DNA from: an uncultured Bacillota bacterium
GTDB lineage: Bacteria; Bacillota; Clostridia; Lachnospirales; Lachnospiraceae
Assembly (NCBI GenBank): GCA_949291945.1
Contig: CASEXH010000028.1
Location: 1 to 54,133 of the forward strand
Direction of reading: 5' to 3'
DNA: 54,133 nt
Shown in pieces: positions 24,711 to 33,154 of this stretch. A model generated the notes under the pieces. The model was not told where the DNA came from and made no database searches. It worked only from the letters and a program-made list of their open reading frames with translations. Made by a program: the position numbers and the translations under genes. How positions within the stretch are numbered: position 1 is the stretch's first letter; each line of letters begins with the position of its first letter.

Positions 24711-25937
24711 TTATTTCTGGTTGTTTTTGACTTCCATCATTTTCATAGCCCGGACCTTCAGCGGAAGACCAAACAGGGTAATGAAACCGTCTGCATCGTG
24801 ATGATCGTACAGATCTCCGGTAGTGAAAGAAGCCAGGGATTCATTATACAGGCTATATGGAGAAGTAGTTCCTGCCTTGATGATATTGCCTTTGTACAGT
24901 TTCAATTTTACTTCACCAGTTACATATTTCTGAGTGGATTCCACAAAGGCCTGGATAGCTTCTCTTAATGGAGTGAACCACTTTCCTTCGTAAACTACCT
25001 GAGCCAGCTGGCTGCCCAGTTTTTTCTTTGTCTCCATTGTATCTCTGTCTAAAATCAGTTCTTCCAGCTGATCGTGAGCTTCCATCAGGATGGTCCCTCC
25101 GGGAGTTTCATAAACACCTCTGGATTTCATTCCCACTACACGATTTTCTACAATATCTATAATGCCGATGCCATTTTCACCGCCTAATCTGTTCAGCTCG
25201 GTGATGATTTCGGAAACTTTCATTGCTTTTCCATTTAAAGTTTTTGGAACACCGGCTTCAAATGTCATAGTGATCTCCGTTACTTTATCTGGGGCTTTCT
25301 GAGGCGTTACACTCAGCACCAGAAGATCGTCGTAATTAGGTTCCTGAGATGGATCTTCCAGTTCCAGTCCTTCATGGCTGATGTGCCACAGATTCCGGTC
25401 GCGGCTGTAGCTATGGCTGGCGTCAAAAGGAAGATCAATGCCATGGGCCTTACAGTAAGCAATCTCGTCTTCTCTGGACTGCATAGTCCATACATCGGTC
25501 ATACGCCATGGAGCAATAATTTTAATATCCGGTGCCAGGGCTTTGATACCCAGCTCAAAACGGATCTGGTCGTTTCCTTTTCCTGTGGCGCCGTGGCAAA
25601 TAGCAACAGCTCCTTCTTTTCTGGCAATCTCTACTAATTTCTTTGCGATTCCCGGACGGGCCATAGAGGTACCAAGAAGGTATTTATGCTCATATACGGC
25701 ACCTGCCTGAACACAGGGCATAATATAGTCGTCGCAGAATTCATCTACGATATCTTCAATATATAATTTGGAAGCTCCGGACATTTTTGCTCTTTCATCC
25801 AGGCCGTCCAGCTCTGCACCCTGACCGCAGTTTACACAGCAGCAGATTACATCATAGTCAAAATTTTCTTTTAACCAGGGAATTAAAGCGGTAGTATCCA
25901 AACCGCCGGAATATGCTAAAACAACTTTTTCTTTCAT
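24711..25937 (-). CDS. argG: Argininosuccinate synthase
   Basis: ArgG joins citrulline and aspartate using ATP, the next-to-last step of arginine synthesis. The 408-residue protein begins MKEKVVLAYSGGLDTT with the ATP-pyrophosphatase P-loop SGGLDT, and has CHGATGKGNDQIRFELG and SYSRDRNLWHISHEG, all typical. AGGAGGATCATCTT lies directly before the ATG. It is divergent from argCJBD; argH is not in the window, unlike the usual argGH pair. Confidence 0.96.
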   Translation of the reverse strand: MKEKVVLAYSGGLDTTALIPWLKENFDYDVICCCVNCGQGAELDGLDERAKMSGASKLYIEDIVDEFCDDYIMPCVQAGAVYEHKYLLGTSMARPGIAKKLVEIARKEGAVAICHGATGKGNDQIRFELGIKALAPDIKIIAPWRMTDVWTMQSREDEIAYCKAHGIDLPFDASHSYSRDRNLWHISHEGLELEDPSQEPNYDDLLVLSVTPQKAPDKVTEITMTFEAGVPKTLNGKAMKVSEIITELNRLGGENGIGIIDIVENRVVGMKSRGVYETPGGTILMEAHDQLEELILDRDTMETKKKLGSQLAQVVYEGKWFTPLREAIQAFVESTQKYVTGEVKLKLYKGNIIKAGTTSPYSLYNESLASFTTGDLYDHHDADGFITLFGLPLKVRAMKMMEVKNNQK

Positions 25938-25993
25938 AAGATGATCCTCCTGAATATGTAAAAATTCTACTTTATTGCTTCGTTACTATTGGT

Positions 25994-26022
25994 ACTATAC
26001 AACAATTATTATAATTATGCAA
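25994..26022 (-). promoter_or_regulatory. argG promoter overlapped by an ArgR/AhrC-like half site
   Basis: On the minus strand TTGCAT (26022-26017) and TATAGT (25999-25994) are 17 bases apart. The -35 lies within TGCATAATTATAAT (26021-26008), which matches 10 of 14 positions of the ARG-box core TGAATWWWWATTCA. Repression by arginine is inferred from this and from the pathway. Confidence 0.65.
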
Positions 26023-26236
26023 TAGAAAAATTAAAAAAATTAAAATGGGGTGTAATGGTTAAGACGTATGGAATATCCTTATTTTCCCTGGAAACCAGCC
26101 AGGTATGATTTTCGGGCACATCCCAGTGCCTATTTATAGTAAATATATAGTGGAAGTTGCAGAAAAAGAGCGGAATCAGGATAAGGTTGTTCTTTGTAAA
26201 TCCGGAAAAGCAGATTGAAAAACAGAAAAATTTCTC

Positions 26237-26265
26237 TTGCATATATATAAAACTAGATGTATAAT
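26237..26265 (+). promoter_or_regulatory. argCJBD promoter
   Basis: TTGCAT (26237-26242) and a consensus TATAAT (26260-26265) are 17 bases apart. Transcription would start near 26272, giving a leader of about 120 nt. The rest of the 457-base gap between argG and argC (about 26023-26236) holds no gene that I can support. Confidence 0.8.
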
Positions 26266-26271
26266 TATTCA
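26258..26271 (+). promoter_or_regulatory. ARG box (ArgR/AhrC operator) over the argC -10
   Basis: TGTATAATTATTCA matches the ARG-box core TGAATWWWWATTCA at 13 of 14 positions and overlaps the -10 element, an ideal place for repression. A weaker match (10 of 14) is at 26288-26301. No argR gene is in the window. Confidence 0.65.
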
Positions 26272-26325
26272 ATATTTAAAGAAAATATGCATAATTTTTT
26301 CTTGCATGGGCAGAAGAACAGGAGT

Positions 26326-26373
26326 ATGATGAACACAGACCACTGCCGGGAAAGAACTGCCGGCAGCAGATGA
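26326..26373 (+). CDS. Possible arg leader peptide
   Basis: A 15-codon frame with GGAG just upstream encodes MMNTDHCRERTAGSR, with three Arg codons, in the leader of argC. Inside it CTGCCGG (26343-26349) can pair with CCGGCAG (26360-26366). This could allow arginine-dependent control of translation or transcription, but the Arg codons are not consecutive and the SD spacing to the first ATG is too short (better for the second), so the evidence is weak. Confidence 0.2.
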   Translation: MMNTDHCRERTAGSR

Positions 26374-26394
26374 GAGAGAAAAGAGGTTAAGGAC

Positions 26395-27435
26395 ATGATA
26401 AAAGCGGGAATCATTGGAGCTACCGGTTATGCCGGAGGAGAGCTGGTGCGGATCCTTTTGGGACATAAAAATACAGAGATTAAATGGTACGGCTCCAGAA
26501 GCTATATTGATAAAAAATATTACGAAGTCTATCAGAATATGTTTGAGCTTGTGGATGATGTATGTCTGGATGATAATATGGCTCAGCTGGCAGATCAGGT
26601 AGATGTGATCTTTACTGCAACCCCTCAGGGGCTGTGCGCTTCTATGATCAATGAAGAGATACTTTCGAAAGTAAAAGTAATAGATCTCAGTGCAGACTTT
26701 CGTATAAAAGATGTAAAAATTTATGAAGAGTGGTATAAAATCCCTCACAAAGCCCCGGAATTTATACCTGAGGCAGTGTACGGGCTGTGCGAGATCAACC
26801 GGGAAGCAGTAAAGAAGGCAAGACTGGTGGCAAATCCAGGATGTTACACCACCTGCAGTATTCTGACCTGTTACCCTCTGGTAAAAGAGGGGATCATAGA
26901 TCCAGATACGCTGATCATTGATGCCAAGTCCGGTACTTCAGGAGCAGGACGGGGAGCGAAGGTAGACAATCTTTTCTGTGAAGTAAATGAAAATATGAAG
27001 GCTTACAGTGTGGGAAATCACCGGCATACTCCTGAGATCGAAGAGCAACTGGGATATGCTGCGGGGAGAAAGCTGACTTTAAGTTTCACACCCCATCTGG
27101 TACCTATGAACCGGGGCATTCTGGCTACTGCTTATGCTTCGCTTACCAGACCTGTGACCTATGAAGAAGTGAAAGAAATTTACGATCAGTATTATAGAAA
27201 AGAAAAATTTGTCCGTGTACTGGATAAGGACATGTATCCTCAGACAAAATGGGTGGAAGGCAGCAATTTTGTAGATATTAATTTTAAGATAGATTCAAGG
27301 ACAAACCGGATCATTATGATGGGCGCCATTGACAATCTGGTAAAAGGTGCTGCAGGACAGGCAGTGCAGAACATGAATTTGATGTTTGGAGAGGAAGAGG
27401 ATGAGGGACTCAGGCTGGTGCCTCTGTTCCCCTGA
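26395..27435 (+). CDS. argC: N-acetyl-gamma-glutamyl-phosphate reductase
   Basis: ArgC reduces N-acetylglutamyl phosphate with NADPH. The 346-residue protein has the Rossmann start IIGATGYAGGELVRIL and the catalytic cysteine C150 in VANPGCYTT. The later GNHRHTPEIEEQL block with its catalytic His is present, and the length is normal. AGAGGTTAAGG precedes the ATG. It is the first gene of argCJBD. Confidence 0.96.
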   Translation: MIKAGIIGATGYAGGELVRILLGHKNTEIKWYGSRSYIDKKYYEVYQNMFELVDDVCLDDNMAQLADQVDVIFTATPQGLCASMINEEILSKVKVIDLSADFRIKDVKIYEEWYKIPHKAPEFIPEAVYGLCEINREAVKKARLVANPGCYTTCSILTCYPLVKEGIIDPDTLIIDAKSGTSGAGRGAKVDNLFCEVNENMKAYSVGNHRHTPEIEEQLGYAAGRKLTLSFTPHLVPMNRGILATAYASLTRPVTYEEVKEIYDQYYRKEKFVRVLDKDMYPQTKWVEGSNFVDINFKIDSRTNRIIMMGAIDNLVKGAAGQAVQNMNLMFGEEEDEGLRLVPLFP

Positions 27436-27458
27436 TAGGAAAAGGAGAAGTAAAGAGA

Positions 27459-28694
27459 ATGAATGATAAAATAAAGGTGATAGACGGAGGCGTAACTGCA
27501 GCTGAGGGATTTCAGTCGGCAGGAATCGCAGCAGGAATAAAAAAAGGCGGCAAAAAGGATATGGCAATGATCTATAGTGAGAAGCCCTGTGTATGCGCCG
27601 GAACTTTTACAACCAATGTGGTAAAGGCGGCTCCGGTAAAATGGGATCAGAAAGTGGTTGCAGATTCGGCCTTTGCTCAGGCTGTGGTATGCAACAGCGG
27701 AATTGCCAACGCCTGCACAGGACAGGAAGGATATGGGTACTGCCAGGCCACGGCCAAAGCTGCAGGAAAGGCTCTGAATATTCCGGCTGAAAGTGTGCTG
27801 GTGGCCTCTACGGGAGTGATCGGCCAGCAGCTTCCTATGCCTGTTTTAGAGGAAGGGGTTAAAAATCTGGTACCTCTGCTTCTGGGAACAAGGGAAGCGG
27901 CGGCTTTGGCGGCGGAGGCGATTATGACCACAGACACGGTGAAGAAAGAAGCAGCCGTAGAAATTGAAATCTCCGGGAAAAAAGTAAGGATCGGAGGCAT
28001 GTGCAAAGGTTCCGGAATGATCCATCCAAATATGTGTACCATGCTATCTTTTGTTGCCACAGATGTACAGATAGATAAGGCGCTGTTAAAAGAGGCATTA
28101 AAGGCAAGTGTACAGGATTCCTATAATATGGTCTCTGTAGACGGAGACACCTCTACCAACGATACCGTACTTCTCCTGGCTAACGGAATGGCGGATAATC
28201 CTGTGATTACAGAAAAAAATCAGGATTATGAGCTTTTCAAAGAGGCGTTAGACTATATAAATAAGACTTTGGCTCAGAAAATCGCCGGAGACGGAGAGGG
28301 AGCCACTGCTCTTTTTGAAGTGAAAGTGGTAGGAGCCCTGGATAAAGAACAGGCGGTAACACTTTCCAAGTCTGTGATTACCTCAAATCTGACGAAGGCT
28401 GCTATTTTCGGCCACGACGCCAACTGGGGCAGGATCTTGTGTGCAATGGGATATTCAGGGGCACAGTTTGACCCGGAGAAAGTGGATCTGTTTTTTGAGA
28501 GCAAAGCAGGAAAGATACAGATCATGAAGGACGGCGTGGGAACCGGTTACAGCGAGGAAGAGGCCACAAAAATCCTTTCCCAGGATAAGGTCACTGTAAT
28601 TGCAGATATAAAAATGGGAGAGGCCACAGCTACTGCCTGGGGTTGTGATCTTACCTATGATTATGTGAAAATAAATGCGGATTACCGCTCGTAA
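27459..28694 (+). CDS. argJ: Glutamate N-acetyltransferase / amino-acid acetyltransferase
   Basis: ArgJ moves the acetyl group from acetylornithine to glutamate, so the pathway can recycle it. The 411-residue precursor cleaves itself before a Thr to give two subunits. Here the site reads [17 protein letters not shown], so the cut would be between C193 and T194; many ArgJ proteins have Ala before the Thr. The end [21 protein letters not shown] terminus (here [16 protein letters not shown]) is typical. It lies 23 bases after argC; AAAAGGAGAAG precedes the start. Confidence 0.95.
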   Translation: MNDKIKVIDGGVTAAEGFQSAGIAAGIKKGGKKDMAMIYSEKPCVCAGTFTTNVVKAAPVKWDQKVVADSAFAQAVVCNSGIANACTGQEGYGYCQATAKAAGKALNIPAESVLVASTGVIGQQLPMPVLEEGVKNLVPLLLGTREAAALAAEAIMTTDTVKKEAAVEIEISGKKVRIGGMCKGSGMIHPNMCTMLSFVATDVQIDKALLKEALKASVQDSYNMVSVDGDTSTNDTVLLLANGMADNPVITEKNQDYELFKEALDYINKTLAQKIAGDGEGATALFEVKVVGALDKEQAVTLSKSVITSNLTKAAIFGHDANWGRILCAMGYSGAQFDPEKVDLFFESKAGKIQIMKDGVGTGYSEEEATKILSQDKVTVIADIKMGEATATAWGCDLTYDYVKINADYRS

Positions 28695-28707
28695 GGGGGA
28701 AAAACAA

Positions 28708-29601
28708 ATGGTTAAGCAGAAATATCTGGACAAGGCGGAGGTACTGATCGAAGCTCTTCCATATATACAGAGATTCAACAGAAAGATTATTGTGGTAAAG
28801 TACGGCGGAAGCGCCATGGTGGATGAACAGTTGAAGAAAACTGTGATTCAAGATGTAGTACTTCTGAAGCTGGTAGGATTTAAGCCGATCATTGTTCACG
28901 GAGGAGGCAAGGAGATCAGCCGCTGGGTCAGCAAAGTGGGAAAAGAACCTCAGTTCATCAACGGGCTGCGTGTGACAGACGGGGAGACCATGGAGCTGGC
29001 TGAGATGGTTTTGAACAAGGTGAACAAAGAGCTGGTTGCCCTGGTGGAATCTTTGGGGGTAAAGGCTGTAGGCGTCAGCGGAAAAGACGGCAATCTTCTG
29101 AAAGTGGAGAAAAAATATTCCAATGGACAGGATATCGGATTTGTGGGAAATATCACCGAAGTAAATCCAAAGATTCTTTCAGATCTTCTGGAAAAAGATT
29201 TTCTGCCTATTGTCTGTCCGGTGGGAATGGATGAAAATTACCAGACTTATAATATTAATGCAGATGACGCTGCCTGCGCTATCGCAAAACAGATGCATGC
29301 GGAAAAACTGGCGTTTCTTACCGATATAGAAGGTGTATACAGAGATCCCCAGGATCCCTCCACACTGATCTCCAAGCTTTTTGTAAAAGAAGCCAGAGAT
29401 CTTATCGACAGCGGAAATGTAGGCGGCGGCATGATTCCCAAGCTCCAGAATTGTGTGGATGCTATTGAGGGTGGAGTTTCCAGAGTCCATATCCTGGACG
29501 GCAGGATCAAACATTGCCTGCTTCTGGAAATCTTTACAGATAAGGGTATCGGAACCGCAATCTTAAGAAAGGATGGAATACAGTATTATGACGTGCAGTA
29601 A
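28708..29601 (+). CDS. argB: Acetylglutamate kinase
   Basis: ArgB phosphorylates N-acetylglutamate with ATP and is commonly the arginine-inhibited step. The 297-residue protein has [22 protein letters not shown] and the later [14 protein letters not shown] block of amino-acid kinases. The ATG at 28708 is chosen for AAGGGGGA just upstream; an in-frame ATG at 28675 lies inside argJ. The N-terminal helix (about 1-25) that allows hexamers and arginine control in other species is present. Confidence 0.95.
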   Translation: MVKQKYLDKAEVLIEALPYIQRFNRKIIVVKYGGSAMVDEQLKKTVIQDVVLLKLVGFKPIIVHGGGKEISRWVSKVGKEPQFINGLRVTDGETMELAEMVLNKVNKELVALVESLGVKAVGVSGKDGNLLKVEKKYSNGQDIGFVGNITEVNPKILSDLLEKDFLPIVCPVGMDENYQTYNINADDAACAIAKQMHAEKLAFLTDIEGVYRDPQDPSTLISKLFVKEARDLIDSGNVGGGMIPKLQNCVDAIEGGVSRVHILDGRIKHCLLLEIFTDKGIGTAILRKDGIQYYDVQ

Positions 29602-30778
29602 AGAATATATGGACAGAGCTGAAAATGCAGTGCTTCACACTTATAACCGTTTTCCGGTAGTTCTAGACCGGGGAAAAGGTGTGCGCCTCTATGATCTGGA
29701 AGGCAAAGAATATCTGGATTTCGGTGCCGGCATTGCGGTTTTTGCTCTGGGCTACGGAAATAAAGCATACAATCAGGCCCTGAAGGATCAGATCGATAAG
29801 GCGATACATACCTCCAATTTGTTTTATAATGTTCCTATGGTGGAAGCGGCAGAAAAGCTTCTCAAGGCATCAGGGCTCAGCAAAGTTTTTTTTACCAACA
29901 GCGGTACTGAGGCCATTGAAGGAGCCATCAAGGCGGCCAGAAAATATGCCTGGCTGAAGGACAAGAGTACAGATCATGAGATCATTGCTATGCACCATTC
30001 CTTCCATGGAAGAAGCCTGGGGGCTTTGTCTGTAACGGGAAATGCCCATTACCAGGAACCTTTTAAACCTTTGATCGGGGGAATCCGGTTCGCAGATTTC
30101 AATAACCTTGATAGTGTGAAGGAACAGATCACCGAGAAGACCTGCGCCATTATCCTGGAGCCTGTTCAGGGAGAGGGAGGGATTTATCCTGCCAGCCGGG
30201 AATTTCTTCAAGGTCTTAGGAAACTCTGTGATGAAAAGGATATCCTGTTGATCCTGGATGAGATCCAATGCGGTATGGGAAGGACCGGAAGCATGTTCGC
30301 CTTCCAGTCTTATGACGTTATGCCGGACATCATGACCTGTGCCAAGGCTTTAGGCTGCGGTGTGCCGGTGGGGGCTTTTGTATTAAACGAAAAAACAGCC
30401 AAAAATTCCCTGGCACCGGGAGACCATGGAACCACATACGGAGGAAATCCACTGGCCTGCTGTGCAGTGAGCAAAGTCTTTGACCTTTTTGAAGAAGAAG
30501 AAATCCTGGAACATGTTCAGGAAACAGCCCCTTACCTGGAGAAAAAACTGGACAAACTGGTGGAAAAATATGATTTTCTTATAGAAAGAAGGGGAAAAGG
30601 TCTGATGCAGGGTCTGGTTGTCAGCGGCAGACCTGTGGGTGAGATCATAAATAGAGCTATTGAAAACGGTCTTTTTGTCCTTTCCGCAGGATCAGATGTA
30701 TTGCGTTTTGTTCCACCTCTGATCATTACGAAAGCAGATATTGATGAAATGACGGAGAAGCTGGAAAAATCCTTTTAG
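29588..30778 (+). CDS. argD: Acetylornithine aminotransferase
   Basis: ArgD is a PLP enzyme that makes N-acetylornithine from the semialdehyde. The 396-residue fold type I protein has [19 protein letters not shown], the [14 protein letters not shown] block with the PLP-binding Asp, and the Schiff-base lysine K253 in [15 protein letters not shown]. The start is uncertain: ATG 29588 gives the usual N-terminus, while ATG 29573 would sit directly on the AAGAAAGG site. It overlaps the end of argB. Confidence 0.94.
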   Translation: MTCSKEYMDRAENAVLHTYNRFPVVLDRGKGVRLYDLEGKEYLDFGAGIAVFALGYGNKAYNQALKDQIDKAIHTSNLFYNVPMVEAAEKLLKASGLSKVFFTNSGTEAIEGAIKAARKYAWLKDKSTDHEIIAMHHSFHGRSLGALSVTGNAHYQEPFKPLIGGIRFADFNNLDSVKEQITEKTCAIILEPVQGEGGIYPASREFLQGLRKLCDEKDILLILDEIQCGMGRTGSMFAFQSYDVMPDIMTCAKALGCGVPVGAFVLNEKTAKNSLAPGDHGTTYGGNPLACCAVSKVFDLFEEEEILEHVQETAPYLEKKLDKLVEKYDFLIERRGKGLMQGLVVSGRPVGEIINRAIENGLFVLSAGSDVLRFVPPLIITKADIDEMTEKLEKSF

Positions 30779-30843
30779 TTTTTAGCTTGAGATATGGACT
30801 GAAGTTTTCTGATGCCGGAATGAAAATCCTTTTTATGGGGAAA

Positions 30844-30901
30844 ATATATCAGAGAAAGGAGCTGCATTAATATTCCTGATATATGCTTAATGCAACAGCT
30901 T
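30844..30901. repeat. Short copy of the dispersed inverted-repeat element
   Basis: ATATATCAG (30844-30852) pairs perfectly with CTGATATAT (30876-30884), while AGCTGCATTAA (30860-30870) can pair with TTAATGCAACAGCT (30887-30900) with a 3-nt bulge, so two folds compete. The part 30869-30901 is nearly the same as 14733-14765. It lies between argD and the DMT gene and may act as a terminator or processing site. Confidence 0.6.
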
Positions 30902-30937
30902 CTGTAAAGGTATTTTGGAACATAGGAGGAATAGGCT

Positions 30938-31369
30938 GTGTGGGGAATTTTGATCGCCCTTTTATCCGGTGCCCTGATGAGTATTCAGGGGGTGTTTAAC
31001 ACTGAGGTGACGAAACAGACCAGCTTGTGGGTGTCTACCGGCTGGGTGCAGTTTTCAGCGCTTCTGGTGTGTATCGGCGCCTGGCTTTTTACCGGCAGAG
31101 AGAGAATTGGGGAACTGACTATGGTAAACCACAGGTATCTGCTACTGGGAGGTGTCATAGGCGCTTTTATTACAGTGACGGTGATTCAGAGTATGTCTGC
31201 CCTTGGACCTGCCAGGTCAGCTATGCTTATTGTGGTATCTCAGCTTGCAGTGGCTTATATCATTGAACTTCTGGGGCTGTTTGGAGTGGAGAAGTCTCCC
31301 TTTGAATGGAGAAAACTGATCGGTATGGGGATTGCTATTGTGGGAATCGTAATTTTTAAATGGGAATAA
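30938..31369 (+). CDS. DMT-superfamily small membrane protein (DUF606/YdcZ-like)
   Basis: The 143-residue protein has about five hydrophobic segments and begins MWGILIALLSGALMSIQGVFN, typical of the DUF606/YdcZ family in the drug/metabolite transporter group. It starts at GTG with AGGAGGAATAG directly upstream. It is half the size of full DMT transporters, so it would work as an oligomer. The substrate is unknown. It is followed by a strong terminator. Confidence 0.85.
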   Translation: MWGILIALLSGALMSIQGVFNTEVTKQTSLWVSTGWVQFSALLVCIGAWLFTGRERIGELTMVNHRYLLLGGVIGAFITVTVIQSMSALGPARSAMLIVVSQLAVAYIIELLGLFGVEKSPFEWRKLIGMGIAIVGIVIFKWE

Positions 31370-31374
31370 TGTAC

Positions 31375-31405
31375 AAAAAACAGCTCTGAAAGGGAGCTGT
31401 TTTTT
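31375..31405 (+). terminator. Terminator after the DMT gene
   Basis: AAAAAACAGCTC (31375-31386) pairs with GAGCTGTTTTTT (31394-31405) with a short loop, giving a hairpin with T-run that also works in reverse. Confidence 0.85.
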
Positions 31406-31408
31406 GGA

Positions 31409-31437
31409 TTGCCGTTTTTTAAAGAAAATGCTATACT
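31409..31437 (+). promoter_or_regulatory. Promoter with extended -10 upstream of comEA
   Basis: TTGCCG (31409-31414) and TATACT (31432-31437) are 17 bases apart and TG precedes the -10. Transcription would start near 31444, leaving about 210 nt before comEA. The next promoter at 31568 is closer to the gene, so this one drives either a long leader or a small RNA. Confidence 0.5.
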
Positions 31438-31567
31438 AAATTTACATTTCAAGAAATTGTTTCCGGCGTTTCAGCCATTGTTTCCAGATTAAGATTGCAG
31501 CAGACAGATCATGTGAGAACATCGAGGAAAATTCCAGGGGATTTTATAAGAACTTGAAAAATAGATA

Positions 31568-31596
31568 TTGTAAAGCGACTATAAATTCGTTACAAT
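31568..31596 (+). promoter_or_regulatory. Promoter proximal to comEA
   Basis: TTGTAA (31568-31573) and TACAAT (31591-31596) are 17 bases apart. The start would be near 31603, about 50 bases before the ATG; the leader can form a GTTTC/GAAAC hairpin. Confidence 0.6.
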
Positions 31597-31655
31597 AAAT
31601 ACAGTTCTACATACTGGACTGTTTCTGTCTGACTGAAACATGGGAGGTATGCAGA

Positions 31656-32336
31656 ATGAACATAAAGAGTAAGTTTTTACCAATGATCTTTCTGGGTGCA
31701 ATTATAGTTTTGAGTGCTTGCCAGGGAGAAAAGGAGGAGATTCTGATCGGCCGGGATGAGGCTCTTTCTCAGGAGATAGATCATGAGGAGGCTGAGGAAC
31801 AGGAAGGATCGGAAGACTCTCCGGAAAAAGAGGGAGAAAAGACCGCTGATATAGAACCCGGTGAAAAGGTCCTTCCCAATGTCTGGGTGGATGTAAGCGG
31901 AGCTGTGAAAAACCCCGGAGTTTATGAACTGGCTGCAGATTCCAGAGTTTTTCAGGCCATAGAGGCTGCTGGAGGATTTACGGAAGAAGCAGATGTTCAG
32001 TGGCTGAATCAGGCAGAACCGGTATCTGACGGAGAAAAGATTCTGGTTTATACCAGAGAAGAGATTCAGGCATTGAAAGAACAGGGAGTTTTTTCTTCCT
32101 GGAAAAAACAGGAAACCGCAGATTCAGGGACTGGGGAACAGGAAAAAATTAACATTAATCAGGCCTCTTTGGAGGAACTTCAGGAGATACCTGGTATCGG
32201 GGAAGTCCGGGCCCAGGCAATCATTGATTACAGAGAAGAGGCCGGAGGCTTTGGGAGTATAGAAGATATTCAGCAGGTCTCCGGAATAAAAGGAAAGACC
32301 TTTGAAAAAATAGAAGCTTATATAACAGTAGAATAG
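31656..32336 (+). CDS. comEA: ComEA-like DNA-binding lipoprotein (SLBB plus helix-hairpin-helix)
   Basis: ComEA binds incoming DNA outside the membrane and hands it to ComEC. The 226-residue protein has a signal peptide ending in the lipobox LSAC (Cys about 22), an acidic linker (about 25-70), an SLBB domain (about 73-130; VWVDVSGAVKNPGVYEL) and a tandem helix-hairpin-helix (about 160-226; ININQASLEELQEIPGIGE). Being a lipoprotein, rather than having an uncleaved anchor as in Bacillus, is notable. comEC is four genes downstream on the same strand. The response regulator gene starts ten bases after the stop. GGGAGGT precedes the ATG. Confidence 0.88.
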   Translation: MNIKSKFLPMIFLGAIIVLSACQGEKEEILIGRDEALSQEIDHEEAEEQEGSEDSPEKEGEKTADIEPGEKVLPNVWVDVSGAVKNPGVYELAADSRVFQAIEAAGGFTEEADVQWLNQAEPVSDGEKILVYTREEIQALKEQGVFSSWKKQETADSGTGEQEKININQASLEELQEIPGIGEVRAQAIIDYREEAGGFGSIEDIQQVSGIKGKTFEKIEAYITVE

Positions 32337-32346
32337 GAGATAGCAG

Positions 32347-33036
32347 ATGAGCAGAAGAGTGTTGGTAGTTGACGATGAAAAATTAATCGTAAAGGGTATC
32401 CGTTTCAGCCTTGAGCAGGATGACATGGAAGTGGACTGTGCCTATGACGGGGAGGAAGCTTTGGAGAAGGCCAGGACAAAGGAATATGATATGATACTTC
32501 TGGATATCATGCTCCCCAAGATGACAGGTCTTGAGGTATGCCAGCAGATCAGAGAATTCTCCAGCGTTCCTATTATCATGCTTACAGCCAAGGGTGAAGA
32601 TATGGATAAAATTTTGGGCCTGGAATATGGAGCAGACGATTATATTACCAAGCCTTTCAATATTCTGGAAGTAAAGGCTAGGATCAAGGCAATTATGCGC
32701 CGGGCCAGCAAAGATGAAAAGAAAGAAAATACGGAAAAAGTTTTGGTAAGCGGTGATCTGAAACTGGATCTGGAGGGGAGAAGGGTTTTTATTGCAGATA
32801 AGGAGATAAATCTTACTGCCAAGGAATTTGATCTTCTTGAGCTTCTGGCAAAAAATCCCAACAAGGTATACAGCAGAGAGAATCTGCTGAACCTGGTGTG
32901 GGGATATGAATACCCGGGAGATGTCCGGACAGTAGATGTACATATCCGCCGTCTGAGAGAGAAGATCGAGACAGTGCCCAGCGATCCCAAATATGTTCAT
33001 ACCAAGTGGGGAATCGGATATTACTTTCAGGGATAG
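32347..33036 (+). CDS. OmpR/PhoB-family response regulator
   Basis: The 229-residue protein has a receiver domain (about 4-115) with the acidic pair D9/D10 (VVDDEK), phosphoacceptor D53 in LLDIMLPKM and K102 in TKPF, and a winged-helix DNA-binding domain (about 130-229) with DVRTVDVHIRRLREKI and WGIGYYF. It is a transcription regulator controlled by the kinase encoded next. Sequence is closest in style to WalR/PhoP-like regulators. It follows comEA by ten bases, so the two share a transcript, and a terminator separates it from the kinase gene. Confidence 0.92.
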   Translation: MSRRVLVVDDEKLIVKGIRFSLEQDDMEVDCAYDGEEALEKARTKEYDMILLDIMLPKMTGLEVCQQIREFSSVPIIMLTAKGEDMDKILGLEYGADDYITKPFNILEVKARIKAIMRRASKDEKKENTEKVLVSGDLKLDLEGRRVFIADKEINLTAKEFDLLELLAKNPNKVYSRENLLNLVWGYEYPGDVRTVDVHIRRLREKIETVPSDPKYVHTKWGIGYYFQG

Positions 33037-33045
33037 AAATCCATC

Positions 33046-33086
33046 AACGAGCGAAAACCCGCCAGGAGTGTTTCCGCTCGTTTTTT
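33046..33086 (+). terminator. Terminator between the response regulator and kinase genes
   Basis: AACGAGCG (33046-33053) pairs with CGCTCGTT (33075-33082), with AAAC/GTTT continuing the stem inside, and a T-run ends at 33086. It would reduce kinase expression relative to the regulator unless an attenuation mechanism or another promoter acts. Confidence 0.8.
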
Positions 33087-33154
33087 CCTGTTAAGAAAGG
33101 GACTTCCGGAGATTTTTGGAAGTGACTCCTGGATAGAAAGTAGGAACAGAGCCA

